64,000 nucleotides of DNA from Nibribacter roseus (GTDB lineage: Bacteria > Bacteroidota > Bacteroidia > Cytophagales > Hymenobacteraceae), in contig NZ_JBHSYQ010000015.1 of assembly GCF_042662225.1 (NCBI RefSeq), positions 124,001 through 188,000 on the forward strand. The letters run 5' to 3'. Position numbers and translations under genes: made by a program. This document shows, one piece after another, positions 18,476 to 25,802 of the stretch (position 1 is the stretch's first letter; each line of letters starts with the position of its first letter). The notes under the pieces are model-generated. The model saw only the letters and a program-made list of their open reading frames with translations, was not told the origin of the DNA and made no database searches.

Positions 18476-18527
18476 GTAAAAAAGAGCCTCCCCCATAACC
18501 CCACTCCTCGAGGCTTTGACCAATTCC

Positions 18528-18561
18528 TTTGGGACATAAATCAAAACGATTATGTCCCAAA
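18528..18561 (+). promoter_or_regulatory. Perfect inverted repeat enclosing the excisionase start codon
   Basis: TTTGGGACATAA and TTATGTCCCAAA form 12-bp arms around a 10-nt loop. The ATG at 18552 lies within the right arm. It could be an operator for autoregulation or an RNA hairpin that hides the start codon. Confidence 0.65.
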
Positions 18562-18863
18562 TTATTCTAAACGGATTAACGACAGAGCAACTCAAGGAGA
18601 TGCTTGTCCAGGTGCTTTCAGAGCATCTAAATGTAAAAGAGTCTAATGCTCTAGGCTCTCAGAATCAAGTTCAATACTTGACTAGGGTAGAGGCTTCCAA
18701 GCTTCTTCAAATCTCTTTGCCCACTCTCAACGACTACACTAAGAGAGGAATTATTTCATCTTATCGGATTGGCTCTAATGTGCGCTACAAATCCTCTGAC
18801 ATAGAGAGCGCATTGCAAGAGAGGTGCTATTCCCCTAATCGGAAAGGAGTGCGCCATGCATAA
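18552..18863 (+). CDS. Excisionase-like helix-turn-helix protein
   Basis: A small 103-residue protein. A short helical N terminus is followed by a MerR/AlpA-type winged HTH: LTRVEASKLLQISLPTLNDY ... GIISSYRIGSNVRYKSSDIESAL. This is the pattern of Bacteroidetes Xis-like proteins that direct the integrase to excision and may regulate element genes. It lies in the usual region downstream of the integrase. It overlaps the next gene by 8 nt. The start codon sits in a perfect inverted repeat, which points to tight control. Confidence 0.8.
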   Translation: MSQIILNGLTTEQLKEMLVQVLSEHLNVKESNALGSQNQVQYLTRVEASKLLQISLPTLNDYTKRGIISSYRIGSNVRYKSSDIESALQERCYSPNRKGVRHA

Positions 18864-19152
18864 GAATGACTACTCAGTCATAGTGTTTCTGGCTGACTCA
18901 GATAAGCCTAAACGGTGGACTTATGTGCATAAGCTGAACGGCTTCTCTATGTTCCTCAAAAGGGAGTTTCCTACATGGGTCTACATGAATGTGTATGAGA
19001 GAAGGACTGGCAAGTTCCTTAAACGGTTCTACCCTACACAGTTCATTCCACCGTTCCTTTGTTTTTTTTTAACCTTCAGTATTTTTAACCTTCAGGTTCA
19101 AACCTTTATTAATGGTTTTAATAATACTGCAACGATTCAGATTCCGTGTTAG
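18856..19152 (+). CDS. Small unknown protein of the element
   Basis: The 98-residue frame overlaps both neighbours: 8 nt with the excisionase-like gene and a few bases with rep. The first ~70 residues (KPKRWTYVHKLNGFSMFLKR) look like genuine coding sequence. The last part is encoded by a T9 run and AT-rich repeats (AACCTTCAG twice) and looks unconstrained, so the natural product may be shorter or frameshifted at the T9 run. No family is recognised. The spacing suggests one operon from xis to rep. Confidence 0.5.
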   Translation: MHKNDYSVIVFLADSDKPKRWTYVHKLNGFSMFLKREFPTWVYMNVYERRTGKFLKRFYPTQFIPPFLCFFLTFSIFNLQVQTFINGFNNTATIQIPC

Positions 19153-19175
19153 TCAAAAACACGTACGGTTGCAGT
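19126..19175 (+). promoter_or_regulatory. Two-tier stem-loop over the rep start, candidate nick site or leader
   Basis: The outer stem is ACTGCAAC/GTTGCAGT and the inner stem is CGTGTT/AACACG with a 7-nt loop. It overlaps the GTG start of rep at 19146. It is a candidate double-strand origin, a nick hairpin for the HUH protein, or a translational control structure. Confidence 0.45.
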
Positions 19176-19988
19176 GCAGTGCTAGGCACCAACTTAACCA
19201 AAAGGCTGCTTTACAATAAGTATTCTGGTTCATCCTTAGATAGAAAGAAGGAATCTAATCCAAAGCCCAAAAAGAAGGAAGTAAATGAGGAAGCAGAGGA
19301 GCTAAAGCTTGCTAATAAGAAGCGGTCAATGTCAAGCAGGACAAAGACTAAAATCAGGAAGAAGCTTATGGCATTTGCTCAGCTTCATAAACGCCTGACT
19401 TTTGTTACCCTTACTTTTTCCAATGAGGTAACTGATGAGCTTGCCGTGGTTGTTCTCAGGAAGTTTATAGACAACATCAAGAAGAGGAGCAAGGACTTTC
19501 AGTACCTATGGGTGGCCGAACGGCAAACAGGGAACAAGACCTTCTCAGATAACATCCACTTTCATTTAATAACAAACAAGTACTGGGATATTCAAAAGAC
19601 TTGGGGATATTGGTTAGAGGTCCAGAAGAAGAATGGAATCCTGCCAAGAGAGCAAAACTTTAAGGCATCCTCTGCTTTTGATGTAAAGAAGATAAACACT
19701 AGTAACCTAAAACAGGTGGGAGTCTACCTGACCAAGTATGTGACTAAGAACAAGGCAGAGTTCAAGTGCCAAGTCTGGAACTGCTCTAAATCCATTTCAG
19801 CTCTCTATACCGACTTCTACACTGATTACAGCTTTTTAGAAGAGCTGCATAGACTAAAGAGAAATGAGATAAAGGAGATACCGCTTGAATATTGCACACT
19901 TCATCTTATTCCACTTGATAAAACTACCATTCGATTCTATGATAGACTTGAGAATAAAAATAGAAAAACTTTAAGGGTTTTGGATTGA
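19146..19988 (+). CDS. HUH rolling-circle replication initiator / relaxase-like protein
   Basis: The 280-residue product shows the three Rep motifs: motif I FVTLTFS, motif II with the metal-binding HFH (His138, His140), and motif III YLTKY (Tyr194, Lys197, Tyr198). It has a basic N terminus. The layout resembles Rep proteins of small Bacteroidetes plasmids and microvirus-like Reps. It probably nicks one DNA strand to start rolling-circle replication of the excised circle, or supports mobilisation. The GTG start is inferred; an internal Met before the catalytic domain is possible. A decayed copy of this gene lies at 13978-14285. Confidence 0.8.
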   Translation: MLVKNTYGCSAVLGTNLTKRLLYNKYSGSSLDRKKESNPKPKKKEVNEEAEELKLANKKRSMSSRTKTKIRKKLMAFAQLHKRLTFVTLTFSNEVTDELAVVVLRKFIDNIKKRSKDFQYLWVAERQTGNKTFSDNIHFHLITNKYWDIQKTWGYWLEVQKKNGILPREQNFKASSAFDVKKINTSNLKQVGVYLTKYVTKNKAEFKCQVWNCSKSISALYTDFYTDYSFLEELHRLKRNEIKEIPLEYCTLHLIPLDKTTIRFYDRLENKNRKTLRVLD

Positions 19989-19992
19989 AACT

Positions 19993-20271
19993 ATGGAAGA
20001 ATATATAAAACGCATGTGCGAAAGATTAGACATAGATACATTCATTTTCAATCCTATCTCCGAATTCTGTGACATGGTAGAATATGAAATAGCAATATGC
20101 TTTAGTTGTGGAGGAGAAAGAGCAGAGTATGACTTAGATGATTTTATTGAAACTGAAAGAAGTTTGTGGGAAGAAATCGGGCCAGTTAATAAGATATTTT
20201 GTTTTCTTCATTGTTTAAAATGCAATGAGTTGTCTGCTATAATTGACATGCAAGGAAATTATAAGGAATAA
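19993..20271 (+). CDS. Small Cys-rich protein of the element
   Basis: A 92-residue acidic protein beginning 4 nt after the rep stop. Two cysteine pairs (CFSCGG and CLKC) about 40 residues apart suggest a zinc-ribbon or rubredoxin-like knuckle. No family is recognised. It is immediately followed by a strong terminator that overlaps its stop codon, so it closes the int-to-rep operon. Confidence 0.6.
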   Translation: MEEYIKRMCERLDIDTFIFNPISEFCDMVEYEIAICFSCGGERAEYDLDDFIETERSLWEEIGPVNKIFCFLHCLKCNELSAIIDMQGNYKE

Positions 20272-20307
20272 GAAGGGCCAAAGCAAATGCTCTGGCCCTT
20301 CTTATTC
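20266..20307 (+). terminator. Strong terminator at the end of the int-xis-rep operon
   Basis: 19-nt arms (GAATAAGAAGGGCCAAAGC against GCTCTGGCCCTTCTTATTC) with one mismatch and a 4-nt loop. It separates mobility genes from cargo genes. Confidence 0.85.
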
Positions 20308-20561
20308 ATAAACTTTATAACGGCTAGAGGAAACGGCGGCCGGGGACCTTACTTAGTTATTTAGCAAGTTAGCATTTGCAGAAGTAGGAATCAACGACCA
20401 TGCTTTATGGAAAACCCCAGCTGGCGTTTAGCTCTTGTTAGCACATGATTTTTTACTTTGAAGTTTACAATTTTTTACCTGTTATGAAACTTTCTTCTTT
20501 GGTTATGAAACAACTACCTTTTAAATTTGAGGCAAAACCATCCTATATGAAATCTCTTTTT
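20308..20561. other. Intergenic region between element core and cargo
   Basis: No gene is supported between the terminator at 20307 and the exporter gene. The only signal is the candidate promoter at 20562-20593. The rest is AT-rich with no repeats noted. Confidence 0.4.
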
Positions 20562-20593
20562 TGTAATACCCCGCCACCACGCGTTACTTTGCT
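20562..20593 (+). promoter_or_regulatory. Candidate promoter of the cargo exporter
   Basis: TTTG (20562-20565), a 20-nt spacer, then TTACTTTG (20586-20593), one mismatch from TAnnTTTG. It lies about 160 nt upstream of the ATG. Confidence 0.4.
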
Positions 20594-20750
20594 TGCAAAA
20601 TAACTGGTAATTAAAGGCCTAAGTGGGTTTATTAGTTTCATAGATTATCTCCTTTCTATTGACCACCAAGTTCTGTGGCTCAGGTTGTTTTGCATGCCTT
20701 TCTATTTTCAGGGTTTTCCCAATATTATCGCATTTAAAACAACCTCAAAA

Positions 20751-21611
20751 ATGATTAACACATCAAAAAACAAATTTGTTATTCCGGCTATACCGGCAGT
20801 TTTATTGTCAATGGTAAGTGTCCAGGGCGGCGCTTCTATTGCCAAACATCTTTTTCCAATTTTAGGCGCCAGTGGTACTGCTTCTCTGCGGATTGGTTTT
20901 TCGGCTATCCTGTTGCTCTTTTTTTTTAGAACAAATCTGTTTGCATTAAATAAAAAGCAATGGGTATACTGCCTTGCCTACGGCACCTGCCTGGGTGCTA
21001 TGAATCTGGTATTTTACTTAGCCATAAAACGCATACCATTAGGTCTGGGAGTTACTATTGAGTTTACAGGGCCATTGGTTTTAGCGTTGGTAGGGTCAAG
21101 AAAACTGCTTGATTTGCTTTGGGTGCTTTTAGCTTGTTTAGGGATAGCCCTTATTGCTCCCTGGCAAAACAATAATGTTGATTTACTAGGTGTTGCTCTG
21201 GCTTTATTGGCCGGAGCCTTATGGGCTGGCTATATAGTATTAGGGGGAAAGGTGTCTCAAATCATGAAAAGTGGGGATGCTGTAGCTGTAGGAATGATAT
21301 TTGCTTCCGCACTTGTTTTACCTTTTGGAATTTTCAGTGGAGGATTAGCTGCCTTAAATGTACCTCTTTTGTTGATAGGAGTTGCAGTTGCCTTTTTAAC
21401 TAGTGCTATTCCCTTTACTTTAGAGATGGGTGCACTTCGGCTACTTCCCTCCAAAACCTTTGGTATCCTGATGAGTTTACATCCCGCATTTGGCGCACTT
21501 TCCGGTTTGCTTTTTCTGAAAGAATACCTGAGCCTTGCCCAATGGTTATCGATTATTTGTGTCATTATAGCCAGCATAGGGGCAACTTACTTTTCAAGAA
21601 AAGAACGATAA
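20751..21611 (+). CDS. rhtA: EamA/DMT-family exporter, RhtA-like (threonine/homoserine efflux type)
   Basis: The 286-residue inner-membrane protein has about ten membrane segments in two EamA repeats. Several blocks match E. coli RhtA closely: SVQGGASIAKHLFP, GAMNLVFYLAIKRIPLG, EFTGPLVLAL and SKTFGILMSLHPAF. RhtA exports homoserine, threonine and amino-acid analogues. The start is ATG 20751, just before the charged KNKF segment; a TTG frame further upstream adds a poor N terminus. It is cargo of the integrated element and is followed 31 nt later by a GNAT acetyltransferase. The physiological substrate here is unknown. Confidence 0.8.
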   Translation: MINTSKNKFVIPAIPAVLLSMVSVQGGASIAKHLFPILGASGTASLRIGFSAILLLFFFRTNLFALNKKQWVYCLAYGTCLGAMNLVFYLAIKRIPLGLGVTIEFTGPLVLALVGSRKLLDLLWVLLACLGIALIAPWQNNNVDLLGVALALLAGALWAGYIVLGGKVSQIMKSGDAVAVGMIFASALVLPFGIFSGGLAALNVPLLLIGVAVAFLTSAIPFTLEMGALRLLPSKTFGILMSLHPAFGALSGLLFLKEYLSLAQWLSIICVIIASIGATYFSRKER

Positions 21612-21642
21612 ACAGGAGCTAAGAACCTTCAAACTAAAACTG

Positions 21643-22131
21643 ATGGAAAATTTAAATTTGATAAAATTGGTCGTAGCAAATTCTAGTCTGGAGTTTAATG
21701 ATGGCCGCCAGTTATTTCAAGAGTACGCAAATGCTATAGATTTTAATGCAGGATTTCCAAACTTTGAGGCTGAATTAAATGCTTTGCCAGAACAATATAC
21801 CCCTCCGAAAGGAGCCTTACTACTAGCTTACTCAAATGAAGTAGCCGTTGGCTGTGTTGCAATCCGAGAATCAGAACCAGCAATCTCGGAATTGAAAAGA
21901 TTTTATGTACGACCAGCGTTTCGCCAATTTAAGATTGGTGCCCAATTATTGAAAAGGGCTATTGAGGAAGCGAAGATATTAAAATTTGATGCTCTACGTC
22001 TGGAGGTAATTCCCAGTCTTACAAAGGCAAAAGAACTGTATCGTTCATTTGGATTTGTAGAAATCCCACCCTATCAACCAGTAGTCTTAACGGGGACCGC
22101 TTATATGGAAAAAAAACTTAATGATAGTTAA
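21643..22131 (+). CDS. GNAT-family N-acetyltransferase
   Basis: A 162-residue single GNAT domain: beta4 VAVGCVAIRESEPAISELKR, then FYVRPAFRQFKIGAQLLKRA as the acetyl-CoA-binding motif A (R-x-x-x-x-G-A form rather than QxxGxG/A) and a C-terminal YRSFGFVEIPPY. The acceptor is unknown. It is probably co-transcribed with the RhtA-like exporter; together they could detoxify and export an amino-acid-like compound, which is speculation. A terminator follows 11 nt after the stop. Confidence 0.75.
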   Translation: MENLNLIKLVVANSSLEFNDGRQLFQEYANAIDFNAGFPNFEAELNALPEQYTPPKGALLLAYSNEVAVGCVAIRESEPAISELKRFYVRPAFRQFKIGAQLLKRAIEEAKILKFDALRLEVIPSLTKAKELYRSFGFVEIPPYQPVVLTGTAYMEKKLNDS

Positions 22132-22142
22132 GTTTTCCAATG

Positions 22143-22184
22143 CATTAAAAATCCTTTCGGTAATATCTGAAGGGATTTTTAATG
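22143..22184 (+). terminator. Terminator of the cargo genes
   Basis: CATTAAAAATCCTTTC pairs with GAAGGGATTTTTAATG (16-nt arms, one wobble pair). It begins just after the GNAT stop. Confidence 0.7.
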
Positions 22185-22476
22185 TAATTAGAGCATTAGA
22201 CAGAAAACTCTCTGAATATAGCCCAATTATGTATATTTCTATAAGTCTAGTTTACTTTAATTTTGTGCTAACTAGAGGATATACGGAGTTGTTCGGTTTA
22301 TCTGCAATATGTATTGAGCTAAACATACGGTTTATTGTATAAATTGACAGATAATCGTAACTGCACTGCCGAATATACTATATATGATTTAGTAAGTTCA
22401 CTTTTCTTAAGTATTCTACCTTAACGTTTTATCACGATTCTCCTTAGTGTGGCTTTTACAAAAAGTAAAAGAGCTA
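22185..22476. other. Right-hand non-coding region of the element
   Basis: About 290 nt of AT-rich DNA between the cargo terminator and the subterminal repeat. No gene, promoter box or repeat is supported. Confidence 0.4.
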
Positions 22477-22505
22477 AAACCGTCCCCTAAAGTGTCCCCT
22501 GAAAA
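22477..22505. repeat. Right subterminal direct repeat of the element
   Basis: AAACCGTCCCCTAA-AGT-GTCCCCTGA-AAA, 25 of 29 bases identical to 16248-16276 and in the same orientation. Candidate arm-type integrase site, 50 nt inside the right att core. Confidence 0.65.
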
Positions 22506-22509
22506 CAAG

Positions 22510-22542
22510 AAAGCCTTGCAAATCATTGATTTACAAGGCTTT
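22510..22542 (-). terminator. Element-borne hairpin downstream of tRNA-Leu
   Basis: AAAGCCTTG pairs with CAAGGCTTT, extended by AAATCA/TGATTT. It lies 14 nt past the tRNA 3' end, where it can replace the terminator displaced by the insertion. Confidence 0.55.
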
Positions 22543-22555
22543 CTATTCGTTAAAT

Positions 22556-22572
22556 GTACCCAGGGCCGGAGT
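22556..22572. other. Right attachment site core
   Basis: GTACCCAGGGCCGGAGT, overlapping the last 16 bases of tRNA-Leu. Identical to 16120-16136. Confidence 0.85.
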
Positions 22573-22640
22573 CGAACCGGCACATCCGTGAAGATATTGG
22601 TGTTTGAGACCAACGCGTCTACCGATTCCGCCACCTGGGC
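22557..22640 (-). tRNA. tRNA-Leu(CAA)
   Basis: 84 nt on the minus strand. The acceptor stem is GCCCAGG/CCTGGGT with discriminator A. The anticodon stem-loop is TTGGT-CTCAAAC-ACCAA, giving anticodon CAA. The variable arm is long, as in class II tRNAs, and the T arm is GCCGG-TTCGACT-CCGGC. CCA is not encoded. The 3' end is the integration target of the element to its left, which restores the gene. Confidence 0.95.
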
Positions 22641-22686
22641 AATTGCTACTTTTCGGTAGATTCTGAAAAACTAGGCGAGAAACGCT

Positions 22687-23226
22687 TTATTCGTCAGAAG
22701 AGGGTGCAAACTTATTTAATGATTCCTTAATACGCAAGAGGTAACGCTGCTTTAGGTAATAATTTTTTACCTGTTTCAAGGCTTCTTCCTGAGCCTCAGG
22801 CGGTAAGTTTTCATAGTTTTCCAGTACAGGCCAAATTTCCGCCTTCAGGTAACCCTCAATTTCGCCGGTTTGGTCAGAGACAATCTTGAATTGGGTTGAA
22901 TCTGGATCCATCTCCAGTTCCATCAGCTGCTCGTTTAGCTCCATTACCTCTGCCAGAAAATCCTGGGGCAGGTCGTTTTGCCCACCTTCCTCCAATAATC
23001 CGTGCTGCTCCAGAATATACTGCATGCGGCGGTCAAAATTGGAAAGGGTGCGGTAGGCGTTGGTGTTAAGCGTTGACTTCTCCAAAATTTCCTGCTGCTT
23101 CTCGGGCGGCTCCATGGTGTAAAAGTCGGGGTGGAACTCACGGCTGAGGGCGTAGTATTTGGTTTGAATAGCCTTCTCATCTGGTAGAAAGCTTTCCGGT
23201 AGGTTATAAAACTCAAAATAATTCAT
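22687..23226 (-). CDS. hscB: Fe-S co-chaperone HscB (J-domain protein)
   Basis: The 179-residue product starts MNYFEFYNLP. The N-terminal J domain carries the HPD motif at 32-34 (REFHPDFY), and the C-terminal three-helix domain matches HscB length. HscB brings the IscU scaffold to the HscA/DnaK chaperone during Fe-S cluster transfer. ATG 23226 is preferred; a TTG at 23235 would add three residues. It is a single gene here, with no isc genes adjacent. Confidence 0.9.
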   Translation of the reverse strand: MNYFEFYNLPESFLPDEKAIQTKYYALSREFHPDFYTMEPPEKQQEILEKSTLNTNAYRTLSNFDRRMQYILEQHGLLEEGGQNDLPQDFLAEVMELNEQLMELEMDPDSTQFKIVSDQTGEIEGYLKAEIWPVLENYENLPPEAQEEALKQVKNYYLKQRYLLRIKESLNKFAPSSDE

Positions 23227-23533
23227 AGTGTCCAAAATGATGGTATTGGTTTAAATAGCCAATGCTTGTGCCATAGACTTGGTAAAAGTACTCCTTTCCT
23301 GATGAATTGTTCTAAGTGAAGCTTATTACTGATATGGTTTAATGGGCAAAGGGAAGAATTATATGTTTAGTGCCTTGTGTCTTGATGAACAAAAGGGGTA
23401 ATGTTATAACAGGTTCTGTTATGAAAAGCTACTTTTCATATCCTTTCTAATTCTTTAGTTTTACAGACATCTCTTCTCTTTGAATATTTCCCTAAGAAAA
23501 TGTTCACAAGAGTAGTGTTATTAGCCCAAAAGA
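23227..23533. other. Divergent intergenic region between hscB and the two-component system
   Basis: 307 nt. Its main content is the pair of perfect inverted repeats at 23406-23439. Near matches to TAnnTTTG occur (TACTTTTC, TAGTTTTA), but none is exact. Confidence 0.4.
23406..23439. promoter_or_regulatory. Two abutting perfect inverted repeats
   Basis: ATAACAG-GTT-CTGTTAT (23406-23422) shares two bases with ATGAAAAG-CTA-CTTTTCAT (23421-23439). Both have 3-nt loops. They lie about 100 nt upstream of the response regulator; candidate operators. Confidence 0.5.
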
Positions 23534-24217
23534 ATGAAGGTATTAGTCATTGAAGATGAGCCCAACGTGGCAGCGTTTATAAAGCGAGGCTTGCAGGAAC
23601 AGACGTTTGAAGTAGAAGTGGCTTACGATGGTAGCATGGGGAAGAGGCTAGCTTTACAGAATGAGTACTCTGTCATTGTCATGGATATCATTTTGCCAAA
23701 TCTTAGCGGTCTTGACCTTTGCCGCCAGTTACGTCAGGAACAGCTACGGACGCCAATTTTACTGCTGACGGCCTTAGGCACCACCGAAGACATTGTAGAT
23801 GGCTTAGAGGCCGGAGCAGATGATTACCTGCCTAAACCCTTCAAATTTAAAGAGCTACTGGCTCGGGTGCGGGCGCTATCACGGCGCACAGGCATGGTTA
23901 CTGCCAGCAATATGCTGCGCGCCGGAGATTTGAGCATGAACTTAGATACCAAAGAGGTGAAGAGGGCAGGCAAGGATATAAACCTCACGGCCCGAGAATT
24001 CGCTTTGCTAGAGTTTTTCTTGAAGAAACAGGGGAAAGTTCTGTCACGGGTAGACTTGCTGGAAAACGTGTGGGACCTCAATTTCGACTTAAGCTCTAAC
24101 GTGGTGGATGTTTACGTGAATTACCTCCGTAACAAAATTGACAAAGATTTTTCTGCCAAGTTGCTGCACACAGTGGTGGGCATGGGCTATATGCTGAAGG
24201 AGCCGGAGAACGCATGA
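23534..24217 (+). CDS. OmpR-family response regulator (CusR/CzcR-like)
   Basis: The 227-residue product has a receiver domain with the acidic pocket EDE, phospho-acceptor Asp51 (VIVMDIILPN), the conserved Thr in LLLTALG and Lys in LPKPFKF. A C-terminal winged helix follows (LTAREFALLEFFLKKQGKVL ... VVDVYVNYLRNKID). It overlaps the histidine kinase gene by 4 nt (ATGA), so the two are coupled. The convergent neighbouring operon encodes a CzcCBA-type efflux pump with an array of direct repeats at its promoter, which makes this regulator the likely activator (inference). Confidence 0.9.
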   Translation: MKVLVIEDEPNVAAFIKRGLQEQTFEVEVAYDGSMGKRLALQNEYSVIVMDIILPNLSGLDLCRQLRQEQLRTPILLLTALGTTEDIVDGLEAGADDYLPKPFKFKELLARVRALSRRTGMVTASNMLRAGDLSMNLDTKEVKRAGKDINLTAREFALLEFFLKKQGKVLSRVDLLENVWDLNFDLSSNVVDVYVNYLRNKIDKDFSAKLLHTVVGMGYMLKEPENA

Positions 24218-25578
24218 ATTTCAGAAACCAGTTAACCCTCACGTTTGCCGGACTCACCACCGTGGTGCTCATTATCATGGGGAGCTTTATTTATCTGGTA
24301 GCGGAGCAGTTTACCCGGCGCCAGTACTTCCAGCGGTTAATGGACAGGGGAATTGTTGCGGCACATATGTACCTGGAGCAAGATGAGTTCAGTGCACAGC
24401 GCATTCAGAAGACCAGACGTAAGTTTTTTCAGAGTCTCTCTGATGAAAAATTTGCCATCTATGACCATAATAGAAAATTACATGTGGCCACAGACACCGC
24501 AGGCATTGCCATTCCGGAAAGAATATTCCAAAAAATAAAGAATGAACGGGAGGTAGAGTTTTGGCTTGAAGACCTGCAGGGAATAGGCCTTTGGTATGAA
24601 GACAATGAAGGAGACTTCTATGTTATTGTTACAGCCAAAGACGTAACCGGAGCAAGTAAATTGGTGAACCTGCGGGAAGTGCTGATCATCAGTGTACTGC
24701 TGGGGTGCCTGGTGATGGTGTTAGCAGGGCATTTTTTCGCCAGAAAAGTACTGCAACCCATTGTGGCCATTGTGCAGGAGGTAAATAAAATAAGAGCTTC
24801 TAACCTGCACCTGCGGGTAAAGGAACGGCCAACCCGTGATGAGATTGCAGACCTTGTGAATACCTTTAACCAAATGCTGGAGCGCCTGGATACTTCTTTC
24901 TACATGCAGAAAAGTTTTATCGCCAACGCTTCTCACGAGCTCCGTAACCCGCTGACTGCTATCAGCGGAGAACTTGAGGTGACGTTAATGCAAGACCGCA
25001 CCCCGGCTGAATACAAAGCTTCTCTCCAAACGCTACAGAAAGAAACCGAACGGCTGGAGAAACTAACCGCCGATTTAATTCTCCTGGCCCAGACTGGGTT
25101 TGATGAGCAGGAGGTAAAGAAAGACCGGGTTCGTATAGATGAAGTGCTCCTGGAGGTGAAAGCCGAATTAAAGTATTCTCTCCCCCAGAACCAGATTCAA
25201 ATAGACCTTTCCTCGTTGCCGCAAGATCCAGACGTGCTGACGGTGTATGGCAACAGGAGCTTATTGCAGATAGCCTTCAAGAATGTGCTGGAGAATGCCT
25301 CTAAATTCTCTGATCACCAACGGGTGAGCGTGGCGGTAAAATGGCAGGCGCAGCAGGTAGAGGTAACCGTGCAGGACCAGGGTATTGGAATTCCAGAGGG
25401 TGAAATGGAAAGAGTCATGGAGCCCTTTTACCGCGCCAACAACGCCAGGTTTAACAACGGTACCGGTATAGGACTCACTATGGCAGAAAAGATTTTCAGG
25501 CTACACGGGGGCAGGATCAAATTGACGTCCACGTTACAAGTGGGTACTACCGTTGTCATGGTTCTTCCATCAATTTAA
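24214..25578 (+). CDS. Membrane sensor histidine kinase (CusS/CzcS-like)
   Basis: The 454-residue product has TM1 (about 9-30), a periplasmic sensor domain of about 125 residues, TM2 (about 156-174), a HAMP linker, a HisKA domain with phospho-acceptor His241 (ANASHELRNPLTA), and HATPase boxes (N box ENASKF, G1 DQGIGIP, G2 GTGIGL). It forms a two-component system with the upstream regulator. The sensor domain has no obvious metal-ligand cluster, so the signal is inferred from the neighbouring metal-efflux genes. Confidence 0.9.
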   Translation: MNFRNQLTLTFAGLTTVVLIIMGSFIYLVAEQFTRRQYFQRLMDRGIVAAHMYLEQDEFSAQRIQKTRRKFFQSLSDEKFAIYDHNRKLHVATDTAGIAIPERIFQKIKNEREVEFWLEDLQGIGLWYEDNEGDFYVIVTAKDVTGASKLVNLREVLIISVLLGCLVMVLAGHFFARKVLQPIVAIVQEVNKIRASNLHLRVKERPTRDEIADLVNTFNQMLERLDTSFYMQKSFIANASHELRNPLTAISGELEVTLMQDRTPAEYKASLQTLQKETERLEKLTADLILLAQTGFDEQEVKKDRVRIDEVLLEVKAELKYSLPQNQIQIDLSSLPQDPDVLTVYGNRSLLQIAFKNVLENASKFSDHQRVSVAVKWQAQQVEVTVQDQGIGIPEGEMERVMEPFYRANNARFNNGTGIGLTMAEKIFRLHGGRIKLTSTLQVGTTVVMVLPSI

Positions 25579-25665
25579 AAGTTTACTGGTACTGCTCCGC
25601 GCCAGTAGGAGGGGCTTCTGTGTCATAGAGGTTTGGTAGAGCAATAGGGTATAAGACAATGTTCT

Positions 25666-25701
25666 GTTTTTAGCCTGTTTTACGAAAAATAGGTTTAAAA
25701 C
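25666..25701. repeat. 36-nt dispersed palindrome
   Basis: GTTTTTAGCC ... AGGTTTAAAAC, with outer bases TTCT/AGAA extending the pairing. It lies between convergent genes, before a separate strong terminator. Confidence 0.7.
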
Positions 25702-25717
25702 AGAAGGAATGTAAAAT

Positions 25718-25746
25718 AAAAGAGGTGGCCAGAAGCCACCTCTTTT
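25718..25746. terminator. Bidirectional terminator between the kinase and efflux operons
   Basis: AAAAGAGGTGGC and GCCACCTCTTTT, 12-bp perfect arms with a 5-nt loop and T-runs in both directions. Confidence 0.9.
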
Positions 25747-25802
25747 CACTCAAAAAAAACAAACACAACTAAACAATAGGAACTGTTAAACCAATGAAAA
25801 AA

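Larger units (their letters stand above)
16120..22572. mobile_element. 6.4-kb integrative element in the tRNA-Leu(CAA) 3' end
   Basis: The region is bounded by a 17-bp direct repeat (GTACCCAGGGCCGGAGT at 16120-16136 and 22556-22572). The right copy is the 3' end of an intact tRNA-Leu gene. Inside are a complete tyrosine integrase next to the left end, an excisionase-like HTH protein, an HUH Rep, small unknown genes, and cargo (RhtA-like exporter, GNAT). A near-identical 29-nt repeat lies inside each end. The DNA looks more AT-rich than its flanks and lacks the 36-nt palindrome found across the rest of the window. No conjugation (Tra) genes are seen, so it is likely a mobilizable or plasmid-like integrating element. 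Confidence 0.85.

Noticed and set aside
22121..22342. A 73-codon open frame after the GNAT gene
   Set aside because: It runs straight through a 16-nt-arm terminator (22143-22184), has no recognisable domain and overlaps the GNAT stop.
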